A DNA stretch of 61,604 nt from an uncultured Saprospiraceae bacterium (GTDB lineage Bacteria; Bacteroidota; Bacteroidia; Chitinophagales; Saprospiraceae). The notes under the pieces are model-generated. The model ran no database searches and was not told where the DNA came from. It saw only the letters and a list, made by a program, of their open reading frames with translations. The number at the start of each line of letters is the position of its first letter. The first letter of the stretch is position 1. Location of the stretch: contig CALDUE010000076.1 of assembly GCA_937923485.1 (NCBI GenBank), positions 1 to 61,604 of the forward strand. Direction: 5' to 3'. Shown one piece after another: positions 17,937 to 26,746 of the stretch. A program made the translations under genes and the position numbers.

Positions 17937-18038
17937 ACCGTTGTGAGAAGAAAGTCGGTCAATCTGACGACTCAATGTGCAAGAGCATATACCCAAGGCG
18001 GTGGACTTTTCGTATTCTTGTCTTATACCTCTTTGTTT

Positions 18039-19109
18039 ATGAGCCTACCCCTACTCCGATCATTTTGCCTTTTCTTGGCTATTTCGACCGTGTCGTTACT
18101 CCAAGCGCAAGATCTACAATACAGCCTCTTAGAATTTATGCCCACCTGGGTTAACCCTGGTTTGACGGGTGCCTATGAGGGTACTGCAAGAATTGGTGGG
18201 GTCTATCGTGACCAGCGCCTCAACAACTTAAGCACGGATACATACCAGACGCCAGGCTTCTATGTTGACGCTCCATTATTGATGCTGGGCAAGAAAGCAT
18301 GGCTTGGGGTTGGAGGAACTTTTATCTCTGACAAAGCTGGTTTCGGAGACCTTCAAGCAACCTACGCCTTGGCTTCTGCGAGCTACCATAGAATTCTCGA
18401 TCAAGGTCGCGACAGCCGCACCGTATTGAGCGCTGGGCTCTCAGGCGGAGTACTTAACAGAAGCGCTGATCTGAGTAGCAACAACATCATTTTAGCAGAG
18501 GAACAAGAAATTAGTGTTGGAGGTGCAGGACTTTCACAAGGAGGTGGACTAGAGCGTATGGGCAACTTTAGCTCAACAGGGATCGACCTCAGTATCGGAG
18601 TATCTCTTGCTCGCCAGCTAGACAAAGAGCGAAACTTCCGGGTAGGCGTTAGCGCTCGTCACTTGATTCCTTCTGATGTCGAACTCTTAGCCGCAGGTAC
18701 CAGCGATAAGGTCAAGCGATCGGTTGCAGTTACCCTGCATGGTGCTTACCGTCAACTTATCGACGACAAGTACTTGATCGAGCCTGCAGTCTTTGTTCAG
18801 ACTACGCAAAATGCCAATACGGCTACTGCGGCACAGGTTCAGAGCATGGTGGGGATGTACATGGGCGAAGAATCTGACAAGCTTATCAAGGTTGGTCTAG
18901 GAGTGCGCTTACCATCACGTTTTGTTTATCCGATGGTTGGCTTTGATTACAAGGATTTTAAGGTTGCAGCTTCATTCGATATCAATGCGAATAGCTTGCA
19001 ATCAAACGCCGATGGATTCCAGCAAGGCTTTGAAATTGGTGTTCAATACATCTTCAAAATCTACAAGGAGCCAAAAGTGGAGCGTGTAATTCTCTGTCCA
19101 CAGATATAA
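18039..19109 (+). CDS. PorP/SprF family type IX secretion membrane protein
   Basis: 356 residues. Signal peptide LLRSFCLFLAISTVSLLQAQ from the ATG at 18039. The family signature follows: LQYSLLEFMPTWVNPGLTGAYEGTARIGGVYRDQRLN, then FYVDAPLLMLGKKAWLGVGGTFISDKAGFG; the rest is a predicted outer-membrane beta-barrel. PorP-like proteins are outer-membrane parts of the Bacteroidota type IX secretion system, often paired with an OmpA-domain partner such as PorE. The next gene, 134 bp on, is exactly such an OmpA protein. The window also holds three proteins with likely type IX sorting tails. An upstream in-frame start at 17943 would add 32 residues before the signal peptide. Confidence 0.9.
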   Translation: MSLPLLRSFCLFLAISTVSLLQAQDLQYSLLEFMPTWVNPGLTGAYEGTARIGGVYRDQRLNNLSTDTYQTPGFYVDAPLLMLGKKAWLGVGGTFISDKAGFGDLQATYALASASYHRILDQGRDSRTVLSAGLSGGVLNRSADLSSNNIILAEEQEISVGGAGLSQGGGLERMGNFSSTGIDLSIGVSLARQLDKERNFRVGVSARHLIPSDVELLAAGTSDKVKRSVAVTLHGAYRQLIDDKYLIEPAVFVQTTQNANTATAAQVQSMVGMYMGEESDKLIKVGLGVRLPSRFVYPMVGFDYKDFKVAASFDINANSLQSNADGFQQGFEIGVQYIFKIYKEPKVERVILCPQI

Positions 19110-19138
19110 ATGCTTTAGGTTTAGCATTTTATTGACAG

Positions 19139-19152
19139 GCTTTCGCCAAAAC
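19139..19152 (-). repeat. Hairpin element, n:n' = G:C, loop GAAA
   Basis: The + strand reads GCTTTCGCCAAAACC, in the short gap between porP-like and OmpA genes, 29 bp past the PorP stop. Confidence 0.7.
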
Positions 19153-19243
19153 CCCCTGTACGAGTGTTCATTCTCTAAACGTTATCTACTAGCCGATGAA
19201 TCCAGTTCGCTCTACTTCTCTTTCAGTTACTGCTAAGTTCACT

Positions 19244-21817
19244 ATGAGTTATTTTCTGCGCTCACTAATCGTTCTCATGGTATTCGGTGTTTTGGCGCAA
19301 GCCGAAGCCCAACCATTGACACGCTCTACCTACGACGACATGATTCGCGTTGCTGAAGAGCAACTAGAAGCCAGTCGTCCATACAACGCCCTCGAGTGGT
19401 TCAAAAAAGCATACGAAGAAGAGCCATCAGCAGCGCTCGCTTATCGCATGGCCGAACTCAACTTTGAGCTCCGCGACTACAAAAAGGCGGTCAGCTATTT
19501 CAAACGTGCGATGCGTAAAGCAGCCGACGGAGAAATGGTCGAAGGACTCTTTTACCTCGGTCGTGCAGAAAAAATGCAGGGCAACTATGGAGAGGCGCTG
19601 GAAGCATTTAGAGAGTTCAAGCTCATGGCGCCTAATCACCCCTTCACCAATCGCGCAGATATCGAGGTCGAAGGTGCGCAAATGGCGATCAAAATGGTCG
19701 AGCCACCACGGATCAAAGTCGAAAATGCTGGCCGTGCAATCAACTCTAGCAATCAAGAATACTCTCCTGTTTTAGCTGCAGATGGTAACTTGTATTATGC
19801 CGGATTCGGCAAAAACGGCTACATCAAAGAGGAAGGAGAGGATGTGCAAAGCATTCGCATTTACAAAGCAAAAGCTGGTGAAGACGGCACCTACAGTAAA
19901 GGAACACCGCTTCCAAAAGCAATCAACCGTGCAGGTTACCAAACAGTCAACGTGGCAATTGATCCGCAAGGAGATGTAATGCTTTTTGTGCGCAGTGAGC
20001 TCGATGGCACCGTAGAACTGGAATCTAAAATCTACTATGCCGTTAAAGGCGCAAGTGGCAATTTCTCAAAAGCTTCTCTGGTCGAAGGCCTCAACGGCAA
20101 CTACATCGCTAAGCACCCAGCGTTTGGCGAGCTTTATGGAAACGAGGTGGTCTTTTTTACTTCCGACATGGAAGGTGGCCAAGGAGGTGAAGACCTCTAT
20201 TACGCGACAAAAAAGGGCGAAGGTGTTTATGACTCTCCAGTCAACCTCGGTCCAGAGATCAACACGCCATATGACGACGTAACGCCATTTTACACCAATG
20301 GAACGCTTTACTTCAGTACGGAAGGTCGCCCATCACTCGGAGGATTTGATGTGTACCGAAGCGATTGGACAGGAGATGCTTGGAGTACGCCCGTCAACAT
20401 GGGAAAGGGATTCAACTCTAGCCTTGATGACCGCTACTTTCAGCTTGATAATTCTGGAAAGAATGGTGTAATCGCTTCAAACAGACCACCTACGCGCTCG
20501 GTAAAAAGTAAAACCTGTTGCGACGATGTCTTCTTGCTCAACGTAGAGCCAATATTTATCGATCTTTTGGCGCTCACCTTAGACGGTGACGGGCAATTGT
20601 TGCAAGGCGTAACCGTAGACCTTGTTCAGCTTTCTGATGGTGATTCTACCGTGCTTTCGCGAAAACTAAACCCAGAAGGCAACCGCTTCGATTTTGAATT
20701 GGTAGACGATGCTTCGTATGTCGTAATCGCAAAGCGTGAAGGCTATTCAGACGCAAAAGTTGAGTTGAATACCCTAGGTGTATCTGAACCAATGAGCATT
20801 GAGAAGACGCTCGTACTCGTCAAGGAAATCGTGGAAGAACCTACAACCACGACTCCTGGAGAAGAGACGATCGAAATCACGCTTAATCAGCCAATACGTC
20901 TAGCGAACATCTATTACGATTTCGATGACGACAAGATTTTGCCGGCTTCAGAGCCAGACTTGACGTACATCCTTAACCTCATGCAGGAGTATCCTGAAAT
21001 GGTCGTTGAGCTCGGGTCGCATACAGATGCGCAAGGAAAAGATAGCTACAACCAAGGCTTAAGTCAGCGTCGTGCACAAAGTGCGGTTAACTGGATAGAA
21101 CAGCGTGGCATTGACAGAAGTCGCCTCGTAGCCAAAGGTTATGGTGAGACCAACATCCTCAACCAGTGTACCAATGGTGTGAAATGTACAGATGATGAGC
21201 ACCGCTTCAACAGACGTACAGAATTCAAGATTTTGGAAGGTCCACAGACGATTCAGGTGAAGAAACTTACGAAGACGCGTCAGTTGCCAAATCGAAATGC
21301 ACTACCAATGGAAGTGCCTCTCGATACGCTGCCTCCGAAGAAGAAGAGAGGTATTTTAAGAGCGCATGAAGTCATCGATGCGCCAAAGTTGAGCAAAGCT
21401 GATCGTAAGCAGGTCAAGGCGCTCAAGAAGCTGGGCGATCGATCTCAGGTTCATGAGCTTAGTTCCTTGTATTATGAGAAAGACCTTACCAGTGTCCCGA
21501 TTTTGGAGTTTGACGACCGCAGCATTGAGTTTGGAACTGTCAAAAAGGGTGATAAGCGTGAGCATCGCTACACCTTCAAAAATGTAGGAAGGGTTCCCGC
21601 TTCAATTGCGATTGTGAGTGCCTGTGAGTGTACCACCCTCGATTGGTCGCGTGAAGAGATTGCACCAGGCAAGACGGGCTTCATCAACGCCATATTTGAC
21701 AGCAGCGATAAAGATGCTGGAGAAATGATCGTGATCGATGTCATCCTCGACCAAGTCGTTGCGAATGGCAACGGCATCATCGAGCAGGTGCAGTACACTT
21801 TTGAATTGGAGGAGTAG
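19244..21817 (+). CDS. PorE-like OmpA-family protein with TPR, PD40/WD40-like, OmpA and C-terminal DUF1573-like domains
   Basis: 857 residues from the ATG at 19244 (19196 is an alternative). Signal peptide (SLIVLMVFGVLAQAEAQ). Domains in order: TPR repeats (about 40-140: PYNALEWFKKAYEEEP, YKKAVSYFKRAM, YGEALEAFREFKL); a beta-propeller of PD40-type repeats (about 160-430: SPVLAADGNLYYAGFG, DDVTPFYTNGTLYFSTEGR, GGFDVYRS); a carboxypeptidase-regulatory-like segment; and an OmpA peptidoglycan-binding domain (about 560-680: IYYDFDDDKILPAS, VVELGSHTDAQGKDSYNQGLSQRRAQSA). This is the PorE architecture, anchoring type IX secretion to peptidoglycan. The last 100 residues (RSIEFGTVKKGDKREHRYTFKNVG, SACECTTLDWSREEIAPGK) look like a DUF1573 domain, which I do not expect there. 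A hairpin element with a GCAA loop (19289-19302) codes for part of the signal peptide. Confidence 0.87.
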   Translation: MSYFLRSLIVLMVFGVLAQAEAQPLTRSTYDDMIRVAEEQLEASRPYNALEWFKKAYEEEPSAALAYRMAELNFELRDYKKAVSYFKRAMRKAADGEMVEGLFYLGRAEKMQGNYGEALEAFREFKLMAPNHPFTNRADIEVEGAQMAIKMVEPPRIKVENAGRAINSSNQEYSPVLAADGNLYYAGFGKNGYIKEEGEDVQSIRIYKAKAGEDGTYSKGTPLPKAINRAGYQTVNVAIDPQGDVMLFVRSELDGTVELESKIYYAVKGASGNFSKASLVEGLNGNYIAKHPAFGELYGNEVVFFTSDMEGGQGGEDLYYATKKGEGVYDSPVNLGPEINTPYDDVTPFYTNGTLYFSTEGRPSLGGFDVYRSDWTGDAWSTPVNMGKGFNSSLDDRYFQLDNSGKNGVIASNRPPTRSVKSKTCCDDVFLLNVEPIFIDLLALTLDGDGQLLQGVTVDLVQLSDGDSTVLSRKLNPEGNRFDFELVDDASYVVIAKREGYSDAKVELNTLGVSEPMSIEKTLVLVKEIVEEPTTTTPGEETIEITLNQPIRLANIYYDFDDDKILPASEPDLTYILNLMQEYPEMVVELGSHTDAQGKDSYNQGLSQRRAQSAVNWIEQRGIDRSRLVAKGYGETNILNQCTNGVKCTDDEHRFNRRTEFKILEGPQTIQVKKLTKTRQLPNRNALPMEVPLDTLPPKKKRGILRAHEVIDAPKLSKADRKQVKALKKLGDRSQVHELSSLYYEKDLTSVPILEFDDRSIEFGTVKKGDKREHRYTFKNVGRVPASIAIVSACECTTLDWSREEIAPGKTGFINAIFDSSDKDAGEMIVIDVILDQVVANGNGIIEQVQYTFELEE
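19289..19302 (+). repeat. Hairpin element, n:n' = G:C, loop GCAA
   Basis: GTTTTGGCGCAAGC, the only copy with a GCAA loop. Sense, inside the signal-peptide coding part of the OmpA gene, read as VLAQA. Confidence 0.65.
20653..20666 (-). repeat. Variant hairpin element with altered arm (GTTTTC)
   Basis: The minus strand reads GTTTTCGCGAAAGC: the GCGAAAGC hairpin is intact and the last arm base is C instead of G. Inside the OmpA gene. Confidence 0.45.
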
Positions 21818-21836
21818 TTCCCACCAATTCGGTCCT

Positions 21837-21909
21837 GCAGCATTTATGCTGCAATAGTATACGTTACAGGCTAAAGCCTTTCGAACCGTAATCTGGTCAC
21901 AAAGGCTTT
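21837..21909 (+). promoter_or_regulatory. Structured leader upstream of pnuC: two stem-loops
   Basis: Two hairpins lie between the OmpA stop and the pnuC start. GCAGCATTTATGCTGC (21837-21852) has a 6-bp stem. AAAGCCTTT (21873-21881) pairs with AAAGGCTTT (21901-21909) to form a 9-bp stem around a 19-nt loop that contains a possible inner ACC/GGT helix. The second ends 45 bp before the GTG start of pnuC. A terminator for the OmpA gene, or a leader regulating pnuC, are both possible. There is no clear T-tract and I cannot match it to a known riboswitch. Confidence 0.4.
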
Positions 21910-21953
21910 GGTTCTATACCCAGTACCGCGCAGTTCATGCATACCTTCCCCCC

Positions 21954-22565
21954 GTGGAACCCGACCTGCTCTCAACTTTCGAATTAACTATGCCACCCGC
22001 GATAGAGTGGTGGGCCGTAGGGCTAGCTATCATATACGTGATACTCGCCGCTCGAAATTCAGCGTGGTGCTGGCCCTTTGCATTCGTGAGCAGCTGTCTG
22101 TGGGCTTGGCAAGTGTGGTTTGCCTACAGCCTGCTTTTCGACGCGGCACTAAACATCTTTTATGCGGTGATGGCCATTTGGGGCGCTTGGCGCTGGTTAA
22201 CTCACGCAGGCGGACACACCGATGATTCCATTACAACCATCAGTACAAAGCAGCACCTGCTCACCATTGGTTTTGGCGTAAGCGCAAGTATCCTACTCGG
22301 CTACTTCGCCTCTGTTACTACGATCGCCGCGCTGAGCTATCTCGATGCGCTCACTACTGTATTCAGCATCATGGCTACGCTCATGCTCATTGAACGAAAA
22401 TTGGAGAACTGGATCTACTTCCTCGTCATGGATATCATCTACGTCTACTTGTACCTCGATCGTGGATCCGTAATATTTGCTGGACTTTTCGTGGTGTATT
22501 GCATCATGGCAGTGATAGGATACCTGAACTGGAAGAAAATCAGAGCAAATCAAGTAATTGCTTAA
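21954..22565 (+). CDS. pnuC: PnuC-family nicotinamide riboside transporter
   Basis: 203 residues from a GTG start; MPPAIEWW at 21990 is an alternative. The protein is almost all transmembrane (about seven helices). Family-typical parts: IEWWAVGLAIIYVILAARNSAWCWPFAFVSSCLWAWQVW near the N-terminus and ERKLENWIYFLVMDIIYVYLYLDRGSVIFAGLFVVYCIMAVIGYLNW near the C-terminus (the WxxW-type PnuC core and the final aromatic helix). PnuC proteins bring in nicotinamide riboside or, in related subgroups, thiamine. No kinase or NadR partner is adjacent. A GTAA-loop hairpin element lies at 22270-22283, read as GFGVS. Confidence 0.87.
   Translation: MEPDLLSTFELTMPPAIEWWAVGLAIIYVILAARNSAWCWPFAFVSSCLWAWQVWFAYSLLFDAALNIFYAVMAIWGAWRWLTHAGGHTDDSITTISTKQHLLTIGFGVSASILLGYFASVTTIAALSYLDALTTVFSIMATLMLIERKLENWIYFLVMDIIYVYLYLDRGSVIFAGLFVVYCIMAVIGYLNWKKIRANQVIA
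22270..22283 (+). repeat. Hairpin element, n:n' = G:C, loop GTAA
   Basis: GTTTTGGCGTAAGC, sense in pnuC, read as GFGVS with the preceding G. Confidence 0.65.
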
Positions 22566-22891
22566 CACAACACCTCCAAAGAAATTCTCAAGGAAATTCG
22601 TCTACACATCACGTCCAATCCTCTGATAAACAGACAAAACAACCTGCGATAAACCTCGTACCAGCATCTACCAATCGGGAGCAGACTTGTCAATCGGCTC
22701 AGTATCCATGAATTCTGGAACAAAAGGCCCGACAGTACGTACTTCCGAGATGGATTTGATGGTCTAAGGTCCTCAAATTCATTGAGATACTGGACTTGAT
22801 CTAAATAATTGAGGCTGGGGAATACATAGTCGTCTACGAAAAGCCGCGCTGTGTATCTTTGCGCCGAATTCACAAAGCCCTCCGCACGACT
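22566..22891. other. Intergenic region between pnuC and nqrA
   Basis: About 325 bp. The only feature I see is the likely nqrA -7 box at 22854-22861; no gene or RNA is recognisable. Confidence 0.5.
22854..22861 (+). promoter_or_regulatory. -7 box TATCTTTG of the nqr operon
   Basis: Perfect match to the Bacteroidota TAnnTTTG -7 element, 31 bp before the nqrA ATG (22892). It shows that the open-frame start at 22859 cannot be used, because that codon would lie inside the promoter. No clear -33 TTTG is seen. Confidence 0.65.
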
Positions 22892-24517
22892 ATGCGAAAT
22901 CTGCGTCTGTTTAGCAGTCTTTTACTGTTACTTCTCCCCGCAATGGGGTACGCTCAATCTGTAGCCTCAGGTTCCGACCTGACACAGATCGTTGTCACCT
23001 CACTTGTAGTGTTGTTTCTCATCATCATCGTGATGCTGGTCGCCAACAGTTTCATGAAAGTTGAGGCCCAATCAATGGGAGTTTCTAAGACGGGCCAAGG
23101 CTTCGGAATACTTCCTTCCATGGACCAGCTCTTTGCCAAGGATCTTCCACGGGGGGTTGACAAAAATGATGTTCACTTTTTACGTCAAGGCTTTGACCTC
23201 AACCTCCAAGGGGATGCTGAGAAGCGTGTCATTCCTAGAGTCGGAAAGACCTACGCCGTAAAGCCGACCAATTTTATTGGGATGTCTCCGATCCCGAAGG
23301 TTGAGCCTGAGGTTGGTTCGACAGTTCTAGCTGGTGATGTACTATTCTTTGACAAGAAGAATCCAGACGTCAAGTACGTTGCGCCAGTAAGCGGAGAGGT
23401 CATTGAGATCAATCGCGGCGAAAAGCGTTCAATCGCTTCCATCGTCATTTTGGCCGACAAGGAGATTTCGCACAAGAAACACAACGCTCCAGCTTTGACA
23501 GGAGGTCGCCAAGCAATCGTTGACTTTATGCTCGAAGCGGGTGTATGGCCCATGCTTCGTCAACGTCCATACAACGTCGTCGCAAAGCCAACCGACGTAC
23601 CAAAGAGTATCTTCGTAAGTACGTTCGATTCAGCTCCATTGGCGCCAGACTTGAGTTTCGTCGTCCAAGGCAGAGATGCCGCTTTTCAGATCGGACTCGA
23701 TGTCTTGAATGCCCTTACACCGGGTGATGTTAATCTGGGCTTGGATGGTTCAGCGAATTCAGCTAAGGCTTTTAGTCAGGCGAAAGGAGTCAAGAAGCAT
23801 TATTTCCGCGGTCAACACCCAGCAGGAAATGTTGGGATTCATATCCACCACGTAGATCCAGTAAGTGCCGATCAGGTTGTTTGGACAGTAGGTGTTCAAG
23901 ACGTCATCACTATCGGACAGCTCTTCTTGGATGGCACCTACGACGCAACACGTTACGTTGCTGTTACGGGCGCAGAGTTGAAAAATCCAGCTTACGCCAA
24001 AACCTACATTGGAGCAAAAGTCAGTGACCTGCTTGAAGATCAAGTAACGTCCGACGCAGGAAATATCCGCATCATCAGTGGAGATGTACTCAGTGGCCAA
24101 AAGGTTGGAGCTGATGACTACCTCAACTTCTACGATGACCAGCTCACAGAGCTAGAAGAAGGTGACTACTACGAATTGTTTGGCTGGTTGCTCCCAATTG
24201 CGCCACGTCCAAGTACTTCAGGTACTTTCCCGAACATTCTTTATGGTGACTATAAGTTCAAGGCAGACACAAATTCACACGGTGAAAAGCGAGCCTTCGT
24301 GCTGACTGGTCACTACGAGAAAGTTCTTCCTATGGATGTGCTACCTCAAGAACTCATGAAAGCAATCATGGCCAACGACTTCGAACGAATGGAAGGCCTT
24401 GGTATCTATGAGTTGGTTGAAGAGGATGTTGCGATTTGCGAGTTTACTTGCGTTTCAAAGCAACCGCTACAAAGCATCCTACGCGAAGGACTTGATGTCA
24501 TGCGCGAGCAAGGTTAA
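22892..24517 (+). CDS. nqrA: Na+-translocating NADH:quinone reductase subunit A with an N-terminal signal peptide and membrane anchor
   Basis: 541 residues, about 90 longer than the usual soluble NqrA. The N-terminus is a signal peptide (LFSSLLLLLLPAMGYAQ), a short segment and a transmembrane helix (QIVVTSLVVLFLIIIVMLV, about residues 36-54), then about 50 residues before the normal NqrA start (RQGFDLNLQGDAEKRVIPRV). The NqrA body is intact (VAPVSGEVIEINRGEKRSIASIVI, HPAGNVGIHIHHVDPV, GHYEKVLPMDVLPQELMKAIMANDFERMEGLGIYELVEEDVAICEFTCVSKQPLQSILREGLDVMR). NqrA is the cytoplasmic, quinone-associated subunit of the sodium pump. First gene of nqrABCDEF, with a -7 box TATCTTTG 31 bp upstream. A GTAA hairpin element (23990-24003) codes AYAKT. 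Confidence 0.93.
   Translation: MRNLRLFSSLLLLLLPAMGYAQSVASGSDLTQIVVTSLVVLFLIIIVMLVANSFMKVEAQSMGVSKTGQGFGILPSMDQLFAKDLPRGVDKNDVHFLRQGFDLNLQGDAEKRVIPRVGKTYAVKPTNFIGMSPIPKVEPEVGSTVLAGDVLFFDKKNPDVKYVAPVSGEVIEINRGEKRSIASIVILADKEISHKKHNAPALTGGRQAIVDFMLEAGVWPMLRQRPYNVVAKPTDVPKSIFVSTFDSAPLAPDLSFVVQGRDAAFQIGLDVLNALTPGDVNLGLDGSANSAKAFSQAKGVKKHYFRGQHPAGNVGIHIHHVDPVSADQVVWTVGVQDVITIGQLFLDGTYDATRYVAVTGAELKNPAYAKTYIGAKVSDLLEDQVTSDAGNIRIISGDVLSGQKVGADDYLNFYDDQLTELEEGDYYELFGWLLPIAPRPSTSGTFPNILYGDYKFKADTNSHGEKRAFVLTGHYEKVLPMDVLPQELMKAIMANDFERMEGLGIYELVEEDVAICEFTCVSKQPLQSILREGLDVMREQG
23990..24003 (-). repeat. Hairpin element, n:n' = G:C, loop GTAA
   Basis: The + strand reads GCTTACGCCAAAACC; antisense inside nqrA, where the same bases code AYAKT. 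Confidence 0.65.
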
Positions 24518-24608
24518 ATCAGTCAGAGAACTCAGCAGTGGATTCACTGTTACACTTTCTATTCGAAAATTTTAGCTCCTCGGAGTTTTACACAGCGAGC
24601 ATCTACAT

Positions 24609-25931
24609 ATGAAAAAGGTTGCCGAATTTCTTGAGAGTAAAATGCCACCAAAGGATAAGCCTATCCTGCACACGGCATACGATGCATTCTTTACGTTTGC
24701 ATTTGCTCCAAAATCGACCACAAAAAACGGTGTACACGTGCGTGATGGCATGGACCTCAAACGTCTCATGATTCACGTAGTACTAGCACTTCAATTACTT
24801 TACCTCTTCGGGACGTACAACATCGGCCACCAACACTTTGTGGCGCTGGGTGAGTATACAGGTTTCTTTGAAGGACTCAACCTCAAGTTGGCTTACGGAC
24901 TCATCAAAATGATCCCGTTGTTCATCGTGGCGAACGCAGTAGGGCTCGGTATTGAATTTTGGTACGCAGCCAAGCGTGGCCACGCAATTGAGGAAGGGTA
25001 TTTGGTTACAGGTGCCCTTATTCCACTCATCATGCCACCAGATCTACCGATGTGGATTCTAGCCATGTCTATCTTCTTCGCCGTCATTATCGGTAAAGAG
25101 GCTTTTGGAGGAACTGGAATGAACGTATTCAACATCGCACTCCTCGCTCGTGTATTCGTCTTCTTCGCTTATCCAACTACGATCTCTGGTGATCAGGTTT
25201 GGGTTGCTGGCTTTGATGAAATTGCAGCAGGAGCTGCACCTACCTACGGAATGATTGAAGGCTTCTTCAATGATTGGATCTTCCAGCCCTTGGGTTGGCC
25301 GCTCTTTAATACAGCCTCCACTATTGTAGACGGTTACACAGGTGCAACACCACTTGCGCTTGCCTATGAAGGTGGCTGGTCTGCAGTAACAGATGTGTAT
25401 TCAAGTCAACAGATGTTGTGGGGATCAATTCCAGGATCTGTAGGTGAGTCTAACAAAATCTTCATCATCCTCGGTTTGGGCTTTCTTATCGTAACTGGGA
25501 TCGCGAGTTGGAGAATCATCTTCAGTGTAATTTGCGGTGCCGCAGTTATGGGGCTCGTACTTAACGCTTGGGATGCAACTCCTTTCATGGGTGTACCATG
25601 GTACAATCACTTCCTAATGGGATCACTCCTGTTTGCTGCGGTATACATGGCGACAGACCCTGTAACTGCCACACAGACCAATAAGGGTAAATACATTTAC
25701 GGCTTCCTCATTGGTGCCGTCGGTTTGATTGTACGCGTGCTCAACCCTGCGTATCCAGAAGGTTGGATGCTAGCCATTCTATTCATGAATGCCTTCGCTC
25801 CACTTATCGATCACTATGTCGTTGAAGGCAACATGAAGCGCCGCATGAAGCGCTTGAAAGTTCGCTCAAAGACTCTTCCAACGCTCACAGAAACAGAAGT
25901 ACAGTCGCCCGCTGAGGCAGCAACTGCATAA
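24609..25931 (+). CDS. nqrB: Na+-translocating NADH:quinone reductase subunit B
   Basis: 440 residues, polytopic membrane subunit that carries riboflavin and a covalent FMN and forms part of the sodium path. The FMN-attachment motif is GYTGATPLALAYEGG (Thr of the TGAT signature). Family segments: VGLGIEFWYAAKRGHAIEEGYLVTGALIPLIMPPDLPMW, GKEAFGGTGMNVFNIALLARVFVFFAYPTTISGDQVW, and NHFLMGSLLFAAVYMATDPVTATQTNKGKYIYG. 92 bp after nqrA; 12 bp before nqrC. Confidence 0.96.
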   Translation: MKKVAEFLESKMPPKDKPILHTAYDAFFTFAFAPKSTTKNGVHVRDGMDLKRLMIHVVLALQLLYLFGTYNIGHQHFVALGEYTGFFEGLNLKLAYGLIKMIPLFIVANAVGLGIEFWYAAKRGHAIEEGYLVTGALIPLIMPPDLPMWILAMSIFFAVIIGKEAFGGTGMNVFNIALLARVFVFFAYPTTISGDQVWVAGFDEIAAGAAPTYGMIEGFFNDWIFQPLGWPLFNTASTIVDGYTGATPLALAYEGGWSAVTDVYSSQQMLWGSIPGSVGESNKIFIILGLGFLIVTGIASWRIIFSVICGAAVMGLVLNAWDATPFMGVPWYNHFLMGSLLFAAVYMATDPVTATQTNKGKYIYGFLIGAVGLIVRVLNPAYPEGWMLAILFMNAFAPLIDHYVVEGNMKRRMKRLKVRSKTLPTLTETEVQSPAEAATA

Positions 25932-25942
25932 TCCAATTCATT

Positions 25943-26710
25943 ATGTCTGATAACAATCGCATACTGCTCTTTACTGTGGCCATGACGTTTACGGTAGCCC
26001 TCGTATTGGGTCTACTGTTCTTTGGTCTCAAAGACAAGCACGCTGAGAACGAAGCTGTGTTTAATAAGCGAGCAATCTTGGCAGCTGTAGGTAACTATTT
26101 ACCTACTCCCGTAGATGATCTTAGCAAGCAACAGGTTCTTGATATCTTCAATGAAAGCATCACTTCAACAGTCATCAAAGAAGATGGAACTGAAGTAGCA
26201 GGAGTTGAAGCCGACAAGGTTCAACTCGCAAAAGAGAAGAAAAAACCTGAATCGGACCGCAATTACCCACTCTACATCTACAATGACGGTAAGGAGGATT
26301 TCTACATCCTTTCTGTCTATGGAAACGGACTTTGGGATGCGATCTGGGGTAACATCGCCTTGAAAGGTGACGGTGCCACAATCGCAGGTGCAAGTTTTGA
26401 CCACAAAGGCGAAACACCTGGTCTAGGAGCTGAAATCAAGGACAACAAGAAGTGGTCTGCGCAGTTCGCTGACAAACGCATTTACGATTTCAATGGTAAC
26501 TATACCAGCGTAATCGTCCGAAAAGGTGGCGCGAAAGATCCTGTCTACGAAGTAGATGGAATCAGTGGAGCTACCGTAACTGCGAATGGAGTTTCTGAAA
26601 TGCTCAGAACGGGTATCGCTAAGTATTCAACTTACCTAGAGAAGATCCAGTTGGAAACCCCGAAAATTAAAGCTCCCGCTGATGGCAAGATGGGAATGCT
26701 TCTTAACTAA
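25943..26710 (+). CDS. nqrC: Na+-translocating NADH:quinone reductase subunit C
   Basis: 255 residues: one N-terminal membrane helix (ILLFTVAMTFTVALVLGLLFFGL) and a large periplasmic FMN domain. The covalent FMN threonine lies in VDGISGATVTANGV (SGAT). Also typical: YNDGKEDFYILSVYGNGLWDAIWGNIALKGDGATIAGASFDHKGETPGLGAEI. Receives electrons from NqrB or NqrF within the complex. Located 12 bp after nqrB and 36 bp before nqrD. Confidence 0.96.
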   Translation: MSDNNRILLFTVAMTFTVALVLGLLFFGLKDKHAENEAVFNKRAILAAVGNYLPTPVDDLSKQQVLDIFNESITSTVIKEDGTEVAGVEADKVQLAKEKKKPESDRNYPLYIYNDGKEDFYILSVYGNGLWDAIWGNIALKGDGATIAGASFDHKGETPGLGAEIKDNKKWSAQFADKRIYDFNGNYTSVIVRKGGAKDPVYEVDGISGATVTANGVSEMLRTGIAKYSTYLEKIQLETPKIKAPADGKMGMLLN

Positions 26711-26746
26711 TTACCCTCCTCACTAACCGTAAAGAATTAACTCATT

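Noticed and set aside
22859-22891. Upstream start for nqrA at 22859
   Set aside because: The TATCTTTG -7 box (22854-22861) overlaps it; the 11 added residues precede the signal peptide.
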